A stretch of 64,000 bases of DNA, from the NCBI RefSeq assembly GCF_002259485.1, contig NZ_NPGA01000018.1, positions 124,001 through 188,000 on the forward strand, given 5' to 3'. The notes beneath the pieces were generated by a model that was not told where the DNA came from, did no database searches, and saw only the letters and a list, made by a program, of their open reading frames with translations. Positions 35,007-43,173 of this stretch are shown piece by piece. Every line of letters starts with the position of its first letter. The first letter of the stretch is position 1. This DNA is from Rhodococcus sp. 14-1411-2a. GTDB taxonomy: Bacteria > Actinomycetota > Actinomycetes > Mycobacteriales > Mycobacteriaceae. The position numbers were made by a program, and so were the translations under genes.

Positions 35007-36377
35007 TTACGAGGATCGGGGGAGCTCGTCGGCGAATCGGTAGGAACAACCGATGTTGCCTGTCGTGTTCACGCCGGCATTGACTCGGATCCACGCGATG
35101 CACGACCGCGCGACCAGACGAATGTCCTTTGTGAACAGATATCCGTCCGTGCAGTCCTCGAAATGGCCGTCGTTCTGCCACTCGTCGAGAGGCAGGCCCG
35201 CGGACGAATAGTCCGCAAGAAGTAGATGGCCGAGTTCGGTCCGGGATCGTCGGAGCATCACCACACCGTCGCTCAAGACGACCACCTGTGAGCACACTAC
35301 CGGGGTGTCATCGGTGGAGTCGGCCACATAGTCGCTGGGACCCACCTCGACGATGAATCCGACCGGCTTGTCGAACAGCGACTCGATCATCCACGCGACC
35401 AACGAGTCCCATTGGTCGACCTCCAGACGTCGACCATCGACGATGAACGCACGGACGAGTGAACCGGGTTCGACCGGCGCTTCCCACGCATCCTTCAACC
35501 AGCCGTCGTCGGTGCTGTTCGCGCATCCACTTTGGTCGGCCCAGATCGCGCCGAAGGTGAAGTTACTTCGCGTAACAGTCTCGTCGGCATCCACACTTTC
35601 GACACTCCAGCCCGCTAGCCGCACGCGTAGGTCGGTCACGACGACGTATCTGCTGCCGTCATCGTCGATGTTGTAGTGCCAGTCCGGAATCTGTGGCATC
35701 GCTACGAGACCGCCGGTTGGTACCCGATGTGAAACCTCGGCGCGATACACGTCGGATCGCACGGATCGAATCCGGGTGATCGATCGATGCATTCCAATCG
35801 TAATCGCGGGTTTGGCCGTCGACATCGCGGCGCTGGCGGCATAAAAGTGTTGTTCGACGATCATCTGTGGTCGGCCGGTGGAGGAACGACTCGTTCGTGC
35901 ATCCCGCGGCGTGTATACGACGCTCACCAGGTCTGAGTCTCGGAGGCGGGGAGGTATTTTGCCTTCGGGTTCAACCTCGACGATCACTGTCGAATGGCGT
36001 CGTGGATCGCTTCGACGGCACCAGTCGGGTAACTCGCCGAGACCGTAAGGCTCGTGATCGAAGAACGGTTCATCACTCCACACGTCGGCGCGGCAGATTT
36101 CGATTCCGACGGTAGGCCACGTCAGGCGGACGTTTTCTTCTGTCCGGAGCGCGAGGCGTCCTGCGTCCCACCACCCACAGTGGGCGGTGTGGAAGACAAC
36201 CCGGGCATTCCCGAACGCGAACTCCTCCAATTGTGCTGACTGCATGTCGACGCTGCGAAGCAGTTCGGTACGCCGTTGGGGCGTGAGGTCCGAAAATGGT
36301 TGGTCGACCTCGATAACGACCATGAATCCGGGGTCTCCAACGGGTATGTCGTTGGGCCCGAGGCGTGTTTGTTCCAT
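35007..36377 (-). CDS. Hypothetical protein, 456 residues
   Basis: I do not recognise the family. The protein is soluble, acidic and beta-rich with many Trp, Asp and Val, no signal peptide and no membrane segment. An N-terminal third contains VVFHTAHCGWWDAG and FFDHEPYGLGELPDWC; the C-terminal part (about 320-440) has DQWDSLVAWMIESLF and RSRTELGHLLLADYSSAG, a layout that resembles actinobacterial proteins with tandem small alpha/beta domains. GAGGAG just before the ATG gives a confident start. It is followed 46 bases later by the HD hydrolase and they probably form an operon. Confidence 0.7.
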   Translation of the reverse strand: MEQTRLGPNDIPVGDPGFMVVIEVDQPFSDLTPQRRTELLRSVDMQSAQLEEFAFGNARVVFHTAHCGWWDAGRLALRTEENVRLTWPTVGIEICRADVWSDEPFFDHEPYGLGELPDWCRRSDPRRHSTVIVEVEPEGKIPPRLRDSDLVSVVYTPRDARTSRSSTGRPQMIVEQHFYAASAAMSTAKPAITIGMHRSITRIRSVRSDVYRAEVSHRVPTGGLVAMPQIPDWHYNIDDDGSRYVVVTDLRVRLAGWSVESVDADETVTRSNFTFGAIWADQSGCANSTDDGWLKDAWEAPVEPGSLVRAFIVDGRRLEVDQWDSLVAWMIESLFDKPVGFIVEVGPSDYVADSTDDTPVVCSQVVVLSDGVVMLRRSRTELGHLLLADYSSAGLPLDEWQNDGHFEDCTDGYLFTKDIRLVARSCIAWIRVNAGVNTTGNIGCSYRFADELPRSS

Positions 36378-36846
36378 AGTTCTCCTCGTCAGTTGTGCGA
36401 AAGGGTTGCCGAGAAAGTCGGCGAGAGCGGAGTCCGGACTACCGGACTGCCTGCAACTTCATGTGTACACGAGGGCACCGACAGGTTTGTCGAAGATGCC
36501 TGTGGTGTGCCCCCTCTGAACCGGGGACGCACCACAAATCCACGAGTCCACTGAAAGTGGGAGTCTTATCCTGACGGTGCGGTAACTGCGCCTTCCGCGA
36601 CCATGCACGTCTACGCCAACCGCCCGATTTGGACCGAAACTCTCGACAAGAGAACAGTACTCGGCATCAAAGCGCTATGAGCTGAGCTGCACGCTTTGAT
36701 GATTGTCCGCGGTCGATAAGGAGTATCGGTACGGCCGACCTTAGTTCACGCTGCACCGGTGGCGGGAAATCCAGTAGAAGAGCCACCAGCCAGCAGGGGA
36801 GCACCACAACGTCGACGACCCGGCGCGGTTGGTACACCATGGACCG
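36378..36846. other. Gene-free stretch with paired hairpins
   Basis: About 470 bases between the start of the unknown 456-residue gene and a possible small protein. The minus-strand promoter of the former must lie here. The only clear structures are two adjacent inverted repeats at 36501-36536 and 36548-36560, listed separately. No convincing protein is encoded: open frames on both strands lack recognisable sequence or ribosome sites. Confidence 0.4.
36501..36560. other. Two adjacent hairpins in intergenic DNA, possible structured RNA
   Basis: At 36501-36536 TGTGGTG pairs with CACCACA, continuing through G-C pairs and CCCC/GGGG with one bulged A, around a loop of about nine bases. Twelve bases later CCACT-GAA-AGTGG forms a tight hairpin. 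They lie 124 bases upstream of the minus-strand 456-residue gene. They could be part of a 5' leader, an untranslated RNA or a degenerate terminator; no T-tract follows on either strand. Confidence 0.35.
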
Positions 36847-37014
36847 GTGACCATCGAGGTACAGACCACATGGAACGGGCACCGGTACACCTGGACTCTG
36901 CAGCCCGACGGTTGGTGGGATCTCACGCACCGCACCAGTGCGCCGACCGTCAAGCGCCGGCTGCGAGCGCGCGAGTTCGGCGAGGATCATTGCGAACTGG
37001 TCACGTACGACTGA
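36847..37014 (+). CDS. Possible small protein, 55 residues
   Basis: A GTG-initiated frame encodes a short Trp-rich peptide (TWNGHRYTWTLQPDGWW) that looks protein-like, followed by a basic C-terminus. A TTG start at 36829 is the alternative. There is no clear ribosome site and no family match I know. It lies 96 bases before the Mrr-like membrane gene on the same strand. An opposing 119-codon frame covers the same DNA but looks less natural. Confidence 0.3.
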   Translation: MTIEVQTTWNGHRYTWTLQPDGWWDLTHRTSAPTVKRRLRAREFGEDHCELVTYD

Positions 37015-37110
37015 GCCTGCGAACATCTCGACGCTGCGTTAGCGCGTCGGTCGGCTCCGTTACGATCTCGAGATTAAGCTACGATCGTCGTCCAGGAAGA
37101 GTTTCCCGTC

Positions 37111-37665
37111 ATGAATGTGCCGCTGACCCGCCGCGATGTCCGAGAGCCCGTCCGGCGCAGTGTGCAGAAGTTGGGATTCGCCGACGCCAGCACTCGCAAG
37201 GGCGCTGCGGATCAGACCTTTCACATCGACGGAAAGAGAGTGATCGGACGAGGAACAGTCTCTTCGAGACCCGTCGACGTCGACACATTGCGCGCTATCC
37301 ACCGGGACGTCTATCTACTGGATCGTATGAAGAACAAGGTCAGACGCCACACCTCTCACGGCGGGTACAGCACCGAGGCTCGACAGTTCGCGCGTGAGAA
37401 CGGTATTCGGCTCTACACACTCACCTCGAAGGGCGAATTGCGTCGCCTCGGCCGTGGCCCGGTGATCGCGGGCAGCACGCTCGACCGTATCGCTGTCTAC
37501 GCGGTCGGGGTGTTGCTCGCGCTCGTAGCGTTGGGGTGGGCTCTCACGCACCTGGAGACTGTCGGAACGGTGTTTCTCGTGGTCATCGCGGTGGCGGTAG
37601 CCATTCCGGTGCTGTGGGTTCTGGGGTTGATTCTTGACTTCTCCGGATTCCGGATCCGGAAGTAG
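37111..37665 (+). CDS. Membrane protein with partial Mrr-like domain
   Basis: A 184-residue protein. The N-terminal 115 residues resemble the second half of an Mrr-type restriction fold, with GGYSTEARQFARENGIRLYTL and a following L-x-x-L helix as in Mrr and related topoisomerase-associated domains, but I cannot see the catalytic D...(E/Q)xK, so it is probably not an active nuclease. Two membrane helices follow (about 125-148 and 153-177), and the tail FSGFRIRK is basic. AGGAAG upstream of the ATG supports translation. It converges on the response regulator gene. The Mrr relation is tentative; a membrane-anchored DNA-binding or sensor role is possible. Confidence 0.6.
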   Translation: MNVPLTRRDVREPVRRSVQKLGFADASTRKGAADQTFHIDGKRVIGRGTVSSRPVDVDTLRAIHRDVYLLDRMKNKVRRHTSHGGYSTEARQFARENGIRLYTLTSKGELRRLGRGPVIAGSTLDRIAVYAVGVLLALVALGWALTHLETVGTVFLVVIAVAVAIPVLWVLGLILDFSGFRIRK

Positions 37666-37786
37666 CAGTGCGGTTCTCTGACGAGAGGAAGGCATAATCA
37701 GCTCCTGCCGCGGCACGTCGTCCGCCTAAAACAGGATATGTGCACAGCGAATTTGATTGCTGCTCAGCGGTTCTGGCTCGGCTCGC

Positions 37787-38440
37787 TTACGTGACCATGC
37801 CTGCCCGAAATGCAGCCAGTGCCGCCTCGACTCGGTTGCGCACACCGAGTTTGACAAAGATCCCGGAAATATGGGTTTTCACCGTTGTCTCACTGAGGTA
37901 CAGCTCGGAGGAGATGTCGGCATTGGTCGAACCAGTAGCCAAGATGCGCAGCACGTCTCGCTCCCGCGGGCTCAGCACGTCCATCGACACCGATGCCAGA
38001 GCTGCCGGCAACATCGACGTCGCCACAATCTTCCGCAGCGAATCCTCACTGAACAACGTGTTGCCCGATGCCACTGCACGAACCGACTGATGGAACGTTT
38101 CGGGCGCCTCGCTTTTGCTCAGAAAGCTGTGCGCCCCCGCCTCGATGGCCCGTATTACGAGATCGTCCACATCCATCGCCGTCATCGCAATGACTTTCGG
38201 GGGATGGGCCAGCGTCATCAACTCGCGAGTGGATTCCAATCCGCCGACCCGGCGCATCTGAAGATCCATCAGCACCACGTGCGGCCGGAACGCGGCCACC
38301 GCAGCAGGCACCTGGTCGCCGTCCTCCACGTCGGCCACCACTGCAATGTCCGGGGTCTTCGCGAAGATGTCTGTCACTCCACGTCGAACGAAGGGGTCGT
38401 CGTCGACGATCAGAACTGTGATCACGGCTGGCGCTGTCAT
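37787..38440 (-). CDS. NarL/FixJ-family response regulator
   Basis: A 217-residue two-component regulator. The receiver domain has the acidic pocket VDDDPF, phosphoacceptor D59 in VVLMDLQMR, and the conserved Thr/Ala and Lys positions (AMTAMD, FLSKSE). A LuxR-type HTH spans about 150-205 (LSPRERDVLRILATG ... TVKTHISGIFVKLGV). It is encoded 38 bases after the histidine kinase on the same strand and must be its partner. The target genes are unknown; the neighbouring divergent DUF4352/VWA genes are plausible candidates. Confidence 0.93.
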   Translation of the reverse strand: MTAPAVITVLIVDDDPFVRRGVTDIFAKTPDIAVVADVEDGDQVPAAVAAFRPHVVLMDLQMRRVGGLESTRELMTLAHPPKVIAMTAMDVDDLVIRAIEAGAHSFLSKSEAPETFHQSVRAVASGNTLFSEDSLRKIVATSMLPAALASVSMDVLSPRERDVLRILATGSTNADISSELYLSETTVKTHISGIFVKLGVRNRVEAALAAFRAGMVT

Positions 38441-38478
38441 GGTTCGCTGAGCTTAGAACGCGACTCCGACAATGCCCG

Positions 38479-39714
38479 TCAGGAGTACCACGGCAACCAG
38501 CACGACACCACGAACTCGCCCGGCTGCGCGCCGGCACCAAACGTGCCGCCCACCCCGCGGACCTGTTCGGCCAGTCCGGCCAACCCCGTACCCGACCCAT
38601 GCTTGAACGCCGGTTGCCCCATCAGCTGATTGCGTACCTCGACGCGCACGCCCGCCTGATCGGACCCGTGCACCGCCACCCGAATGGTCGAACCGGCGGC
38701 GTGCTTCTGCGCATTGGTGAGCGATTCCTGCACCACCCGATACGCCACATGACTGCTCGCAGCGCCGACCTCACCGGGCGTCACGTCGAGCATCAGTGAC
38801 GTGTGCAAGCCCGCGTCCCGCGCCGAGTGCACCAGATCGGAGATGCCCTCGACGCTCTGCCGGCCGCCGCCCGATTTGTCGGCCGATCCGCGCAGAACGC
38901 CGATGATGCGCTTGAGCTCGTCGAGCGCATCGTGAGCGGTCTGCCGAATCATCGATGCAGTTTGGGCGACCTTCTCGGGTCCATCGGCGCTGTTGACTTG
39001 CATTCCGCCTGCAAACAGTGAGATGCGGCTGAGGCTGGCAGCGAGGGTGTCGTGCATGTCGCGGGCGATGCGGGCGCGTTCGGCATTCAGCAGCATCTCC
39101 TCGCGAAGTGCGTTGGACTCCACCGTCACCTTGTCTCGCGTGACCACGGCCTCCGTCAGGTCTGATCGTGTGCGGCGCAGTACCGCTCCACCCAGGACCA
39201 ACCCGACGAGCACTGCCGCGACGACCCACGGAATCCACGCCGGGACGTCCCATTCCACCGGCATGGACCCGTCCTCGGCCTTCGTCGAACCGATGGTCAG
39301 GACGGAGTAGTACCGACTGCGATGCGCGTCGTACGTCAACGACACCCCACACGCGACGTACACCGCGACGGCAGAAATCACGAGCGGCTTGCTTCGCGCG
39401 AACGCACCGACAGCAAATAGGGCAATCAACGCCGCCGTCGCATCGGTTGCGAAGAACAGCGGGCCGGCCAGTGCCAGTCCAAGAACGACCCATGGGCGCT
39501 CGTGTCGCCATATAAGTGCGACACCGGCGATCAGGTTGAGCGTGACGCCGATGCCCAGGTTCCAGCCGGGTGTGCCGGACGCGCCCGCCAACCCAGCGGT
39601 CATCAACGAGCAGAACAGGCTGAAGGCCACCGCCGCCGTTGTCCAGGCTTTGCGGCGCAGGATGCCTGACCTATGCGTGCTCACGATCAGCAGCGTACGG
39701 CCGAGCACCGACAC
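38479..39714 (-). CDS. HisKA_3 sensor histidine kinase (NarX/DesK type)
   Basis: A 411-residue kinase with an N-terminal membrane region of about five helices (residues 22-125, then 160-178), a dimerisation/phosphoacceptor segment ERARIARDMHDTLAASLSR (H221) and a HATPase_c domain with N-box VVQESLTNAQKHA and G-box SGTGLAGLAEQV. The HisKA_3 type pairs with NarL-family regulators, here the downstream gene. The exact start is uncertain: GTG codons at 39714 and 39684 are both possible and neither has a clear ribosome site. No large sensory extracellular domain is present; it may sense membrane state. Confidence 0.92.
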   Translation of the reverse strand: MSVLGRTLLIVSTHRSGILRRKAWTTAAVAFSLFCSLMTAGLAGASGTPGWNLGIGVTLNLIAGVALIWRHERPWVVLGLALAGPLFFATDATAALIALFAVGAFARSKPLVISAVAVYVACGVSLTYDAHRSRYYSVLTIGSTKAEDGSMPVEWDVPAWIPWVVAAVLVGLVLGGAVLRRTRSDLTEAVVTRDKVTVESNALREEMLLNAERARIARDMHDTLAASLSRISLFAGGMQVNSADGPEKVAQTASMIRQTAHDALDELKRIIGVLRGSADKSGGGRQSVEGISDLVHSARDAGLHTSLMLDVTPGEVGAASSHVAYRVVQESLTNAQKHAAGSTIRVAVHGSDQAGVRVEVRNQLMGQPAFKHGSGTGLAGLAEQVRGVGGTFGAGAQPGEFVVSCWLPWYS

Positions 39715-39849
39715 CGCGAATCGTCCTATCGGCCCGCATCACTGTCCGAATGCGACCGAAAGGAGGAGGCGCACCGACCGGTCAGCCGAGGCGCGGGCAG
39801 GGCCGACTGCGGTGTGGTTGATGCATCGCCCAACGAGAGGAATTTCGAC

Positions 39850-40473
39850 ATGCCCAACCAGAACCCGAACCCCCAGCAGCAATACGCCCCGCCCGCTCCC
39901 GAGCAGAAGAAGAGTTGGTTTGCCCGACACAAGATCCTGACCGTCATCCTGGCGATCGTCGTACTGGGTGTCATCATCCGGCTCGCCGGTGGCGGTTCGT
40001 CCGAGACGCCGACCGCTCCCGCGCCGGCCGGATCCTCGGCGTCGGAGGAAGCAGCTCCTGCAGCCCCTGCCGAGCCGAGTAGTCCAGGAATCGGCGTTCC
40101 GGTACGCGACGGCAAGTTCGAGTTCGTTGTCTCCGCGGTCGCACCACCCGTCGCGACAGTCGGTTCTGAGTATCTGACGCAGACCGCACAGGGCGAGTAC
40201 GTCCAAGTGACGATGACCGTGCGCAACATCGGCGACCGGGCACAGAGCTTGGACGCATCCTCGCAGAAATTGCTCGACGCGGACGGCAAGCAGTACTCCG
40301 TTGACAGCCTCGCGACCGCCTACCTCGACGAGGGCATCGGCTACGAACAGATCAACCCGGGTAACGCGCTGGACACGACCGTCGTGTTCGACGTCCCCGT
40401 CGGGACCGTGCCTGCCGAGATCGAGCTCCACGATTCGGCGTTCTCGGGCGGAACGACGGTGGCCCTCCGGTGA
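39850..40473 (+). CDS. DUF4352 membrane-anchored extracellular protein
   Basis: A 207-residue protein with a Pro/Gln-rich cytoplasmic start (NPNPQQQYAPPAPEQ), one membrane helix (about 28-46), an Ala/Pro/Ser-rich linker, then a DUF4352 immunoglobulin-like domain (EYVQVTMTVRNIGDRAQSL, FDVPVGTVPAEIELHD). Such proteins are exposed on the actinobacterial surface; function is unknown. The ATG at 39850 follows GAGAGGAA. It is divergent from the histidine kinase and 79 bases before the VWA gene, so it may be a target of the two-component system. Confidence 0.8.
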   Translation: MPNQNPNPQQQYAPPAPEQKKSWFARHKILTVILAIVVLGVIIRLAGGGSSETPTAPAPAGSSASEEAAPAAPAEPSSPGIGVPVRDGKFEFVVSAVAPPVATVGSEYLTQTAQGEYVQVTMTVRNIGDRAQSLDASSQKLLDADGKQYSVDSLATAYLDEGIGYEQINPGNALDTTVVFDVPVGTVPAEIELHDSAFSGGTTVALR

Positions 40474-40552
40474 TCGACTCGAACAGCCGTTCCGTTCTTT
40501 CCCAACCCAACTCACTCGTTGCAGTTTCGGCTGCGACCTGAAGGAGGAAACC

Positions 40553-41197
40553 ATGACCAACCCTCAGCTGTCCCTCGTCGCCGCACTGCTCGACCGGTCC
40601 GGCTCGATGCAGTCCATCGCCGACGACACCCGCGGCGGATTCGACTCGTTCATCACCAAAGAGCGTGAGGCCGATGGCCGGACCGTGGTCACGCTGGCAC
40701 AGTTCGACGACCGGTACGAACTGGTCTACGACAACACACCCATCGACGATGTTGCTGCGCTCGTGCTCGAACCGCGGGGGAGCACTGCGTTGTACGACGC
40801 GATCGGCCGGCTCGTCAGCGAGGTGGGCACCGGGCTGGCCACGATGCCGGAGGACGAGCGTCCAGGCTCGGTGACGGTGCTCGTGATGACCGACGGCCAC
40901 GAGAATGCGAGCCTGGAGTGGACGAATGCTGCTGTGCGGGAATTGATCCAGCGGCAGGAGTCCGAGTACAGCTGGGACTTCGTGTTCTTGGGATCGAACA
41001 TCGACGCCGTCGAGGTGGGTGCCGATCTGGGCTTTCAACGGGACAAGTCGATGACGTACGTCTCGACGTCGGTCGGCGTCACGGCAGCCTTCGATTCGGT
41101 AGCGGATTACCAGCATCGAAAGCGCTCGGCCGGTGTCGATGCGTGTTCGGTATCTGGTTTCACCCCGGAAGATCGCAGACGAGCGCGAGGGGAGTAG
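40553..41197 (+). CDS. VWA-domain protein
   Basis: A 214-residue cytoplasmic von Willebrand factor A protein. The MIDAS metal site is intact: DRSGSM (D14, S16, S18), Thr in RGSTALYDA and Asp in VMTDGHEN. There is no signal peptide or membrane segment. VWA proteins often work with AAA ATPases or in stress and tellurite-type clusters, but no partner is adjacent. An excellent ribosome site (AAGGAGG) precedes the ATG, which excludes longer upstream frames. The tail (FTPEDRRRARGE) is charged. Confidence 0.85.
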   Translation: MTNPQLSLVAALLDRSGSMQSIADDTRGGFDSFITKEREADGRTVVTLAQFDDRYELVYDNTPIDDVAALVLEPRGSTALYDAIGRLVSEVGTGLATMPEDERPGSVTVLVMTDGHENASLEWTNAAVRELIQRQESEYSWDFVFLGSNIDAVEVGADLGFQRDKSMTYVSTSVGVTAAFDSVADYQHRKRSAGVDACSVSGFTPEDRRRARGE

Positions 41198-41289
41198 GGG
41201 AGAGGGACAAAGTCAATCGCGGGCGAGACGCGGTTCGTTGTTCGGATGAGACCACCGACCGCGTCCGTATTGGACTTTGCATCGCCGCT

Positions 41290-41320
41290 GATCAGCTCAG
41301 ATAGTCGTTCTGAGCTGATC
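41290..41320. terminator. Bidirectional stem-loop terminator
   Basis: A perfect 12-bp inverted repeat, GATCAGCTCAGA and TCTGAGCTGATC around a 7-base loop, lies between the ends of the convergent VWA gene and the small membrane protein gene. It lacks a T-tract, as is usual in high-GC actinobacteria. Confidence 0.7.
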
Positions 41321-41328
41321 GACCGCGG

Positions 41329-41670
41329 CTAGTGTGTCGGGAAGTGACCGTGTGTGCCGAACTGGTGGCCCTGCAGGAACGCCTCATTCTGAGCGTTCGC
41401 GCTGTTGATCAGACGCTGTTGTTCCTGCTGGGCGACCAACTTCTTCGCCTCGTTCGACTTGTAGATCTTCATGCCGATCCAGATCGCCGCGACGACGAAC
41501 AGCACCCATGGATTGGATCCCACGAACCCGATCGCGAGCAGCACCAGGAACGCGGTCAGTATCGGATGGCGACGCGGCCATGAACGTTGCGGCACTACGT
41601 AACCGACATGCGTGGTCTGATGGATGTTGATCGTGCCGTAGTTCGGGCTGTTGTGGAACTCGTTGTTCAT
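41329..41670 (-). CDS. Small membrane protein
   Basis: A 113-residue protein with a polar, Asn/Thr-rich start (NYGTINIHQTTHVGYVV), two close hydrophobic segments (about 36-52 and 53-68) and a Gln/Asn/His-rich cytoplasmic tail. No known domain. GAAAAG lies upstream of the ATG. Its gene faces the VWA gene across a terminator. Confidence 0.65.
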   Translation of the reverse strand: MNNEFHNSPNYGTINIHQTTHVGYVVPQRSWPRRHPILTAFLVLLAIGFVGSNPWVLFVVAAIWIGMKIYKSNEAKKLVAQQEQQRLINSANAQNEAFLQGHQFGTHGHFPTH

Positions 41671-41819
41671 CTTTTGTCTTTTCTCGAGTGCTGCGGGATC
41701 CGTTGCCCGGCACTGAGCCAGACAGTTACGACCATATGGTCGGTTTCCGGGGTCGACGTGTTACACGCCTAACTCGAGTGTGCGAGGATTCGCTGATCTC
41801 GAACGAAGGAAGACTCTCA

Positions 41820-42074
41820 ATGGCAACCAGCCCGTGGCACATTTTGATCGTTCTGGTTCTCCTAGCGATTCCATTGGTGGTCATAGGAGCAATTGTTTAC
41901 GCCGTGGTTGCGTCGAACCGTCGACGTTCTACACCCGGGGTGCAGATGTACCAGGCACCTCGACCAGGCTGGTATCCCGATCCGGGAAGCCCGGGCCAGA
42001 GCAGGTGGTTCGACGGAGTGCGGTGGACGGATGCAACAGCACCAACGGGTCCGGTGCCACCCTCAGCGCAGTGA
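41820..42074 (+). CDS. Small membrane protein with DUF2510 domain
   Basis: An 84-residue protein with one N-terminal membrane helix (about 7-31) followed by a DUF2510 motif, PGWYPDPGSPGQSRWFDGVRW, cited here in part: PGWYPDP and RWFDGVRWTD. DUF2510 is typical of actinobacterial membrane proteins and of unknown function. The ATG follows AAGGAAG at a reasonable distance; a longer frame from 41688 is rejected. Confidence 0.75.
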   Translation: MATSPWHILIVLVLLAIPLVVIGAIVYAVVASNRRRSTPGVQMYQAPRPGWYPDPGSPGQSRWFDGVRWTDATAPTGPVPPSAQ

Positions 42075-42330
42075 GCCCAGTTCATCCAGCGGACACACTC
42101 TGGAATGGAGTAGGTCTTCGACTTCGGCGGTACCCGGTAGTCGGGCGCACGGGTGGTACCTCGATGGCGGGGATTCACTTACGAGAATCGACACCCGCAC
42201 CAGCAGATCTCCCGCTTGCCCGCTCTCAAGGGAACTGGAGCAGTGTTGGCGACATTGATCGATTCGGACTAGTTGGATGCGGGTGGTTGCATATACCGCC
42301 CGCGGACTGAATTTTGGGGCTGAGCAAGTC

Positions 42331-43164
42331 CTAGCGGACTAGAGCGCGAATCGGTGTCGGGGACCTACCCAGCAAGGTTGCCGTGACAGCGCTACTGGCC
42401 AGGAAGTCTCTATCGTCGTAGTACTCGAACATCGCCGAGAGACGCTGGTGCGCATCGGGACTCAATTCACTGCCGTGCAGTCTCATCCAGTCGTCGACAC
42501 CAATGGACTCCATCGCCACCGACCGGCCGGTCATCGTCTCGACCAGAAGCACCACGTCTCGGACACTCAACATCTCCGGTCCACCCAGCTCGTATGTTGC
42601 CCCGTGATGCCGCTCCGCACCCTCGACCAGAATTCGGGCGGCCACCTCGGCCACATCCTCAAGACTGACGAACGAGAATTTCGTATCCAGGCTATAGGGC
42701 ACAACGAGACTCGGAGAACCGGTCAGGACCTCCTCGAAGTTCTGCGCATAGGCGCACGGCTGCAGGATGGTCCAGTACAAGCCCCGCTCCGAACCGAAGG
42801 CACGCAGCTCCTCCTCACACCGAGCCTTGTCCATGTGGTGCGGCATTTTAGGGCTGTAAGGCCAGGCCACCGAGTGGTAGACGACATGGTCGACTCCTGC
42901 CGAAGCCGCAGCTTCCAGGGCCCGCGCAAGAAGAGCAGGCTCATCCGGATGCACATTGGGTGCAATGAAATACACCCCGCGGCACCCGGTGAACGCCTCG
43001 ACAAGGCCTGCACCGGTCTCCAGGTCCACCGGATAGTCCGGTGCAGAACGACTCAGTCGCCTTACCACCGCCACACCGTCGAGTGCAGCGGCGACGGCTC
43101 GTCCGGTCTTGCCCGTGGCACCGACGATCGCGATGTCGGTGCCACGGGACACATCAAGCTCCAT
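42331..43164 (-). CDS. NmrA-family NAD(P)-binding protein / atypical SDR
   Basis: A 277-residue atypical short-chain dehydrogenase. The N-terminal NAD(P) motif is AIVGATGKTGRAV; further features are GVYFIAPNV, VVYHSVAWPYSP, ILQPCAYAQNF and the FVSLEDVAEVAARIL strand typical of NmrA/QOR2 proteins. It could be a redox sensor or an NADPH quinone reductase; there is no classical YxxxK. It begins nine bases after the hyuB stop and is probably co-transcribed with hyuAB. A GTG at 43152, preceded by GGAG six bases away, is an equally good start and gives the shorter N-terminus common in the family. Confidence 0.8.
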   Translation of the reverse strand: MELDVSRGTDIAIVGATGKTGRAVAAALDGVAVVRRLSRSAPDYPVDLETGAGLVEAFTGCRGVYFIAPNVHPDEPALLARALEAAASAGVDHVVYHSVAWPYSPKMPHHMDKARCEEELRAFGSERGLYWTILQPCAYAQNFEEVLTGSPSLVVPYSLDTKFSFVSLEDVAEVAARILVEGAERHHGATYELGGPEMLSVRDVVLLVETMTGRSVAMESIGVDDWMRLHGSELSPDAHQRLSAMFEYYDDRDFLASSAVTATLLGRSPTPIRALVR

Positions 43165-43173
43165 CAGTGAATC

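Noticed and set aside
36501..36540. tRNA-like arm on the minus strand (CCCC-GGTTCAGAG-GGGG)
   Set aside because: It recalls a T-arm, but the near-invariant A58 is missing, the stem does not pair properly and no acceptor or anticodon arm can be built.
36667..37026. A 119-codon minus-strand frame
   Set aside because: No ribosome site, no domain, and it overlaps a more protein-like small plus-strand frame; neither is secure.
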